NCBI GenBank assembly: GCA_025464585.1
Contig: JAODGL010000176.1
Location: forward strand, 1-8,791
From: Methanosarcinales archaeon
Lineage (GTDB): Archaea > Halobacteriota > Syntropharchaeia > Alkanophagales > Methanospirareceae
DNA: 8,791 nt
Reading direction: 5' to 3'
The notes under the pieces are model-generated. The model was not told the origin of the DNA, ran no database searches, and saw nothing but the letters and a program-made list of their open reading frames with translations. A program made the position numbers and the translations under genes. Positions 6,325 to 8,791 of this stretch are shown here, in pieces. The first letter of the stretch is position 1. Every line of letters starts with the position of its first letter.

Positions 6325-6328
6325 GTTT

Positions 6329-6412
6329 GCGGGGGTTGCTGAGTTAGGAAAAGGCGCAGGGCTTAGGACCCTGTCTCGAAGGAGTCCGCGTGTTCAAATC
6401 ACGCCCCCCGCA
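6329..6412 (+). tRNA. tRNA-Leu (anticodon UAG)
   Basis: The 84-base gene folds as a class II tRNA. The acceptor GCGGGGG pairs with CCCCCGC. The D arm has a short GCT/GGC stem. The anticodon stem CAGGG/CCCTG encloses loop CTTAGGA, with TAG at 6364-6366. A long variable arm (TCTCGAAGGAGTCC) and a T arm GCGTG-TTCAAAT-CACGC follow. The discriminator base is A (6412), as expected for leucine, and CCA is not encoded. There is no intron. It decodes CUA and other CUN codons. The next gene, on the opposite strand, has its stop codon only seven bases away. Confidence 0.96.
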
Positions 6413-6419
6413 TGGTTAT

Positions 6420-7469
6420 TCATATATCCCAATATTTTCTTTGCACTGCTTTTATCTCTTCCACTCTTTTCCTCACCTTCTCTTTCTCCCTCATCGCCAC
6501 TTCCTTTTTCTCGCGCGCATTTGATAAAAGCGAATTGAAGACAGATAAAGCGGATTCTGCGATAGCTTTCAGGTTGTATCCTCCTTCTAAAGCCATTATA
6601 ATTCTACCTTTGCTATTCTTTTCCGCTATCTCCTTTATCACATCCGTGAATAACCCGAAACCCGGAGATGTCACGTTCATTGATGCCAGAGGGTCGGCAG
6701 AATGTGCATCAAATCCCACTGATACGAGCACAAACTCCGGGTTGAAGTCCTTAGCTATCGGCACTAAAATATTCTGTAACGTATATAAGTAGCCGTCGTC
6801 GTCAGTACCCGCGGGAAGCGGAACATTAACTGTGTATCCTTCTCCTTCTCCCTTGCCTACTTCATCTATCCATCCCGTGCCGGGATAATGAGGATACTGA
6901 TGTGTGGAGAAATATAGAACAGAAGGGTCCTCGAGAAACACCTCTTGTGTGCCATTCCCATGATGCACATCCCAGTCAGCAATCAAAACGCGTTTAATGC
7001 CATATCTTCTCTTCAAATGCTCAGCAGTAATCGCTATATTATTAAATATACAGAAGCCCATGCCTTTATTCGTGGTAGCGTGATGCCCTGGGGGTCTTAT
7101 CAACGCAAAAATGCGTCTTAGATTATTCGACTCATCCATAACTTCGTCAACCGCATTTATTACGCCACCGGCAGAAAGCAGCGCTATTTCATAAGTATCT
7201 CTGCATACCGGCGTATCCAGGTCGAGCATCCCACCACCGCCCTTGCACATCGCTTCCACTTTTTTTATGTATTCAGGGACATGCACATACGCTATTTGCT
7301 CTTCCGATGCCTTCACTGGAACAATTCTCCTCAACTTTTCCATAAACCCCGATTCTTTTAGCTGCCGCATTATGGCTCTCAGCCGTTCTGCATTCTCGGG
7401 ATGATTCCCGGTGTCGTGTTTCAGGTAATCCTCGTGATAGACGAACCCAGTGGTAGTGCTAATGCTCAT
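6420..7469 (-). CDS. Histone deacetylase family protein (AcuC/HdaH-like, class-II type)
   Basis: The 349-residue protein has the arginase-deacetylase fold signatures in order: HPENAERL (23-30), RPPGHHA (125-131) with the catalytic His pair 129-130, GFCIFNNIAI (138-147), DWDVHHGNGTQ (165-175) with zinc ligands Asp167 and His169, SVGFDAHSADP (250-260) with zinc ligand Asp254, and LEGGYN (294-299) with transition-state Tyr298. All metal and catalytic residues are present, so it should be an active zinc deacylase. Family members act on acetyl-lysine in proteins, acetylpolyamines or other acetylamides; which applies here cannot be seen. A charged, Lys/Glu-rich helical tail (about 318-345) extends beyond the catalytic core. 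Upstream there is no convincing Shine-Dalgarno, while an A/T-rich box (ATTAAAATT on the minus strand, about 7488-7496) sits 20-27 bases before the ATG, so the mRNA may be leaderless. Convergent with tRNA-Leu. Confidence 0.95.
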   Translation of the reverse strand: MSISTTTGFVYHEDYLKHDTGNHPENAERLRAIMRQLKESGFMEKLRRIVPVKASEEQIAYVHVPEYIKKVEAMCKGGGGMLDLDTPVCRDTYEIALLSAGGVINAVDEVMDESNNLRRIFALIRPPGHHATTNKGMGFCIFNNIAITAEHLKRRYGIKRVLIADWDVHHGNGTQEVFLEDPSVLYFSTHQYPHYPGTGWIDEVGKGEGEGYTVNVPLPAGTDDDGYLYTLQNILVPIAKDFNPEFVLVSVGFDAHSADPLASMNVTSPGFGLFTDVIKEIAEKNSKGRIIMALEGGYNLKAIAESALSVFNSLLSNAREKKEVAMREKEKVRKRVEEIKAVQRKYWDI

Positions 7470-7579
7470 CTTACTTTATTCATCAATTTTAATTTTTCTT
7501 CTGTAAATTTCTTTTTTAATTTTATGAAAAAGGTTTATTTAGGAAATGTAATTGAATTGTTAAGAGGCAAGCAGGGGAA
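7470..7579. other. Divergent promoter region between the deacetylase and signal peptidase genes
   Basis: This very A/T-rich spacer serves two divergent genes. The rightward box A is listed separately at 7534-7541. The leftward candidate around 7488-7496 would place the deacetylase transcript start at or near its ATG. Confidence 0.45.
7534..7541 (+). promoter_or_regulatory. Candidate box A with purine-rich BRE for signal peptidase/L10e
   Basis: TTTATTTA is preceded by the purine-rich AAAAAGG (7527-7533), a typical BRE plus TATA pair. It predicts transcription starting around 7562-7566, shortly before ATG 7580. No clear separate promoter fits in the 23-base gap before L10e, so this may drive both genes. 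Confidence 0.5.
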
Positions 7580-8101
7580 ATGAAAGAAGCGTTGTTAGAA
7601 GCAGGTAAAAGTCTGGCAGAAGCATTATTAATCGTTGCTATAATCGTGTCGGTGGCGTATGCGGCTACGGGGACCTGGCATATAGGATTTGCCGTTGAAT
7701 CGGGAAGCATGGAACCAAATATGCACGTAGGTGATTTGATTTTCGTGCAAGCACCACTTCGCACGAACATCATAACATACGAAGCAGGTAAAAAGCTAAA
7801 TTATACTTCATTTAATAATTATGGCGATGTGATTATATACCGCCCGAACGGGTTCTCTTCTGCAACACCTATAATACATAGAGCGATGTATTGGGTGGAA
7901 AAGGGAGAAGAGATGCCCGATGGAGAGCCTGCTCCTTATGCGGGATACATAACAAAAGGGGATAATAACCCATGTCCAGATCAGCCAATGCTTGGGGTTG
8001 GACCGGTAAAACCTGAGTGGGTTGTAGCGGTGGCAAGGGTGAGGATTCCTTACTTAGGGTATCCTTCGATTATATTAAAGAAAGGTTTTTTAAGAAAGTA
8101 G
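7580..8101 (+). CDS. Signal peptidase I, archaeal/ER (S26B) type
   Basis: This 173-residue membrane protease removes signal peptides from secreted proteins on the outer face of the cytoplasmic membrane. Its N-terminal helix (about 12-30) anchors it. The active-site block SGSMEPNMHVGD (41-52) has catalytic Ser43 in the S-M-x-P motif. The general base is His100 in PIIHRAM, not the Lys of bacterial enzymes, which is diagnostic of the archaeal/eukaryotic subtype. GYITKGDNN (122-130) supplies Asp128, and Asp134 lies close by. There is no obvious C-terminal transmembrane helix, although the tail IILKKGFLRK is amphipathic. The Shine-Dalgarno is weak: GGGG is only two bases from the ATG, with AGAGG further upstream. 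It precedes L10e by 23 bases in the same direction, suggesting co-transcription. It could process exported proteins generally, including the operon's signal-bearing protein. Confidence 0.93.
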   Translation: MKEALLEAGKSLAEALLIVAIIVSVAYAATGTWHIGFAVESGSMEPNMHVGDLIFVQAPLRTNIITYEAGKKLNYTSFNNYGDVIIYRPNGFSSATPIIHRAMYWVEKGEEMPDGEPAPYAGYITKGDNNPCPDQPMLGVGPVKPEWVVAVARVRIPYLGYPSIILKKGFLRK

Positions 8102-8124
8102 AATAGATAAACAGCGTTGGAAAA

Positions 8125-8646
8125 ATGGGAAAAAAACCAGCTCGTAAGTATACGAAAGTAACAGGACATGCGTATGTGCGAAGGAGATACATGGGGGGAG
8201 TGCCGGGAAGCAAGATAGCTCTTTTTGACATGGGCAACCTGAGCAAAGATTTCCCCGTTTCCTTATCCTTGGTTGCGAAAGAAGCCTGTCAAATAAGGCA
8301 CAATGCATTAGAAGCAGCGAGAATTTTTGCTAACAGGTACCTGGTGAAGGAAGTGGGGCGAAAGAATTTTTACTTAAAAATAAGGCTGTATCCACATCAC
8401 GTGCTGAGAGAGAACAAAATAGCTTCGGGCGCAGGTGCGGACAGGGTCTCAAGCGGGATGAGACACGCGTTTGGAAAAGCAGTTGGTACTGCCGCAAGGG
8501 TGAAGCCAGGGCAAAGGATATTAAGTGTGGGCGTAGAGGAGCAAAATTTCGAGCCCGCGAAAGAGGCTTTGAGAAGGGCGAGTTATAAACTCCCTACTCC
8601 TTGTGGGGTTGTAATAGACAAAGGAGAGGAGTTGGCAGGTGTGTAA
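8125..8646 (+). CDS. rpl10e: Large-subunit ribosomal protein L10e (uL16 family)
   Basis: The 173-residue protein is recognised by its very conserved stretches: GGVPGSKIALFDMGN (24-38), CQIRHNALEAARIFANRYL (55-73), KIRLYPHHVLRENK (85-98), GAGADRVSSGMR (102-113) and AFGKAVGTAARV (115-126). L10e is the archaeal and eukaryotic counterpart of bacterial L16. It sits at the base of the central protuberance near the A-site tRNA and is needed for late 60S/50S maturation. Length is normal for archaea. The Shine-Dalgarno is poor (TTGGA three bases before the ATG), so translation may rely on read-through from the signal peptidase gene just upstream. The next gene follows after 15 bases. Nothing odd is seen in the sequence. 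Confidence 0.97.
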   Translation: MGKKPARKYTKVTGHAYVRRRYMGGVPGSKIALFDMGNLSKDFPVSLSLVAKEACQIRHNALEAARIFANRYLVKEVGRKNFYLKIRLYPHHVLRENKIASGAGADRVSSGMRHAFGKAVGTAARVKPGQRILSVGVEEQNFEPAKEALRRASYKLPTPCGVVIDKGEELAGV

Positions 8647-8661
8647 CTGGAGAGATAAACT

Positions 8662-8791
8662 ATGAGCCAGAGTGGTAGTGAAAGCGGAATAATAGATAGG
8701 GGCTCAATTCCAGATTCAACGGCGAGAAGGGAAGAGGATTCGTTAGTGGAAATAAACAAAAGAATTAAAATACTCGGTGAGAAAATAGATA
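8662..8791 (+). CDS. Partial unknown protein with a Ser-rich N-terminus and coiled-coil-like start
   Basis: An open frame starts at ATG 8662 and continues past the right edge (43 codons visible). A good Shine-Dalgarno, GGAGAG (8649-8654), lies seven bases before the ATG and 2 bases after the L10e stop, which supports real translation and co-transcription. The first ~20 residues are polar and probably disordered (MSQSGSESG...). From about residue 23 the heptad-like pattern EEDSLVEINKRIKILGEKID suggests a coiled coil. No family is recognisable from this fragment. Confidence 0.62.
   Translation, partial: MSQSGSESGIIDRGSIPDSTARREEDSLVEINKRIKILGEKID

Larger units (their letters stand above)
6160..6328. 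other. Gap between the ABC operon and tRNA-Leu
   Basis: This stretch holds the end of the operon transcript, the tRNA box A and the inverted-repeat cluster listed separately. An ATG overlapping the permease stop opens a frame that runs through the tRNA; it has no family resemblance and is taken as non-coding. Confidence 0.5.

Noticed and set aside
6152..6538. 128-codon plus-strand frame starting at the permease 2 stop codon
   Set aside because: It reads straight through the complete tRNA-Leu and into the antisense of the deacetylase gene, with low-complexity composition and no family signal.
1..8791. CRISPR array, insertion sequence, integrase or attachment site at the tRNA
   Set aside because: No spaced direct repeats, transposase-like motifs or terminal inverted repeats were seen. 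No second copy of the tRNA 3' end was found in the window, so there is no sign of an integrated element.

Overview
The window looks like an archaeal chromosome segment of moderate GC content. The supporting evidence is an archaeal-type ribosomal protein L10e, a His-type (archaeal/ER-like) signal peptidase I, a class-II-like histone-deacetylase-family protein, a tRNA-Leu without an encoded CCA end, and TATA-like box A elements upstream of several genes. A euryarchaeal lineage related to methanogens or ANME archaea is a reasonable guess, but the sequence does not settle the taxon.

Left part (1-1578, minus strand): a gene with a twin-arginine-type N-terminus, a P-loop NTPase region and a CobB/CobQ-like glutamine-amidotransferase domain. 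A +1 frame change near 1115-1134 splits it into two overlapping ORFs. Immediately downstream, and translationally coupled to it, is the 5' part of a small Cys-rich unknown gene that runs off the left edge (start at 212, Shine-Dalgarno overlapping the upstream stop codon).

Middle (1804-6159, plus strand): a compact four-gene operon. It encodes a membrane-anchored exported protein with Ig-like/COG1361-type repeats, a MacB/LolD-type ABC ATPase, and two different MacB/FtsX-type permeases in tandem. Junctions are 4-nt ATGA overlaps or a 2-nt gap. Together they suggest one ABC system with a heterodimeric permease working on envelope or extracellular substrates.

Right part: a tRNA-Leu(UAG) gene (6329-6412) with a palindromic A/T-rich leader follows the operon. 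It lies seven bases from the stop codon of a convergent histone-deacetylase-family gene (6420-7469, minus). A divergent promoter region leads to signal peptidase I (7580-8101), ribosomal protein L10e (8125-8646) and the start of an unrecognised coiled-coil-like gene cut by the right edge (8662 onward).

Most of the window is ordinary. The parts that deserve a second look are the frameshifted Tat/P-loop/amidotransferase gene with its coupled Cys-rich neighbour, the doubled permease with a near-identical 81-bp DNA segment, and the nested hairpins in front of the tRNA.
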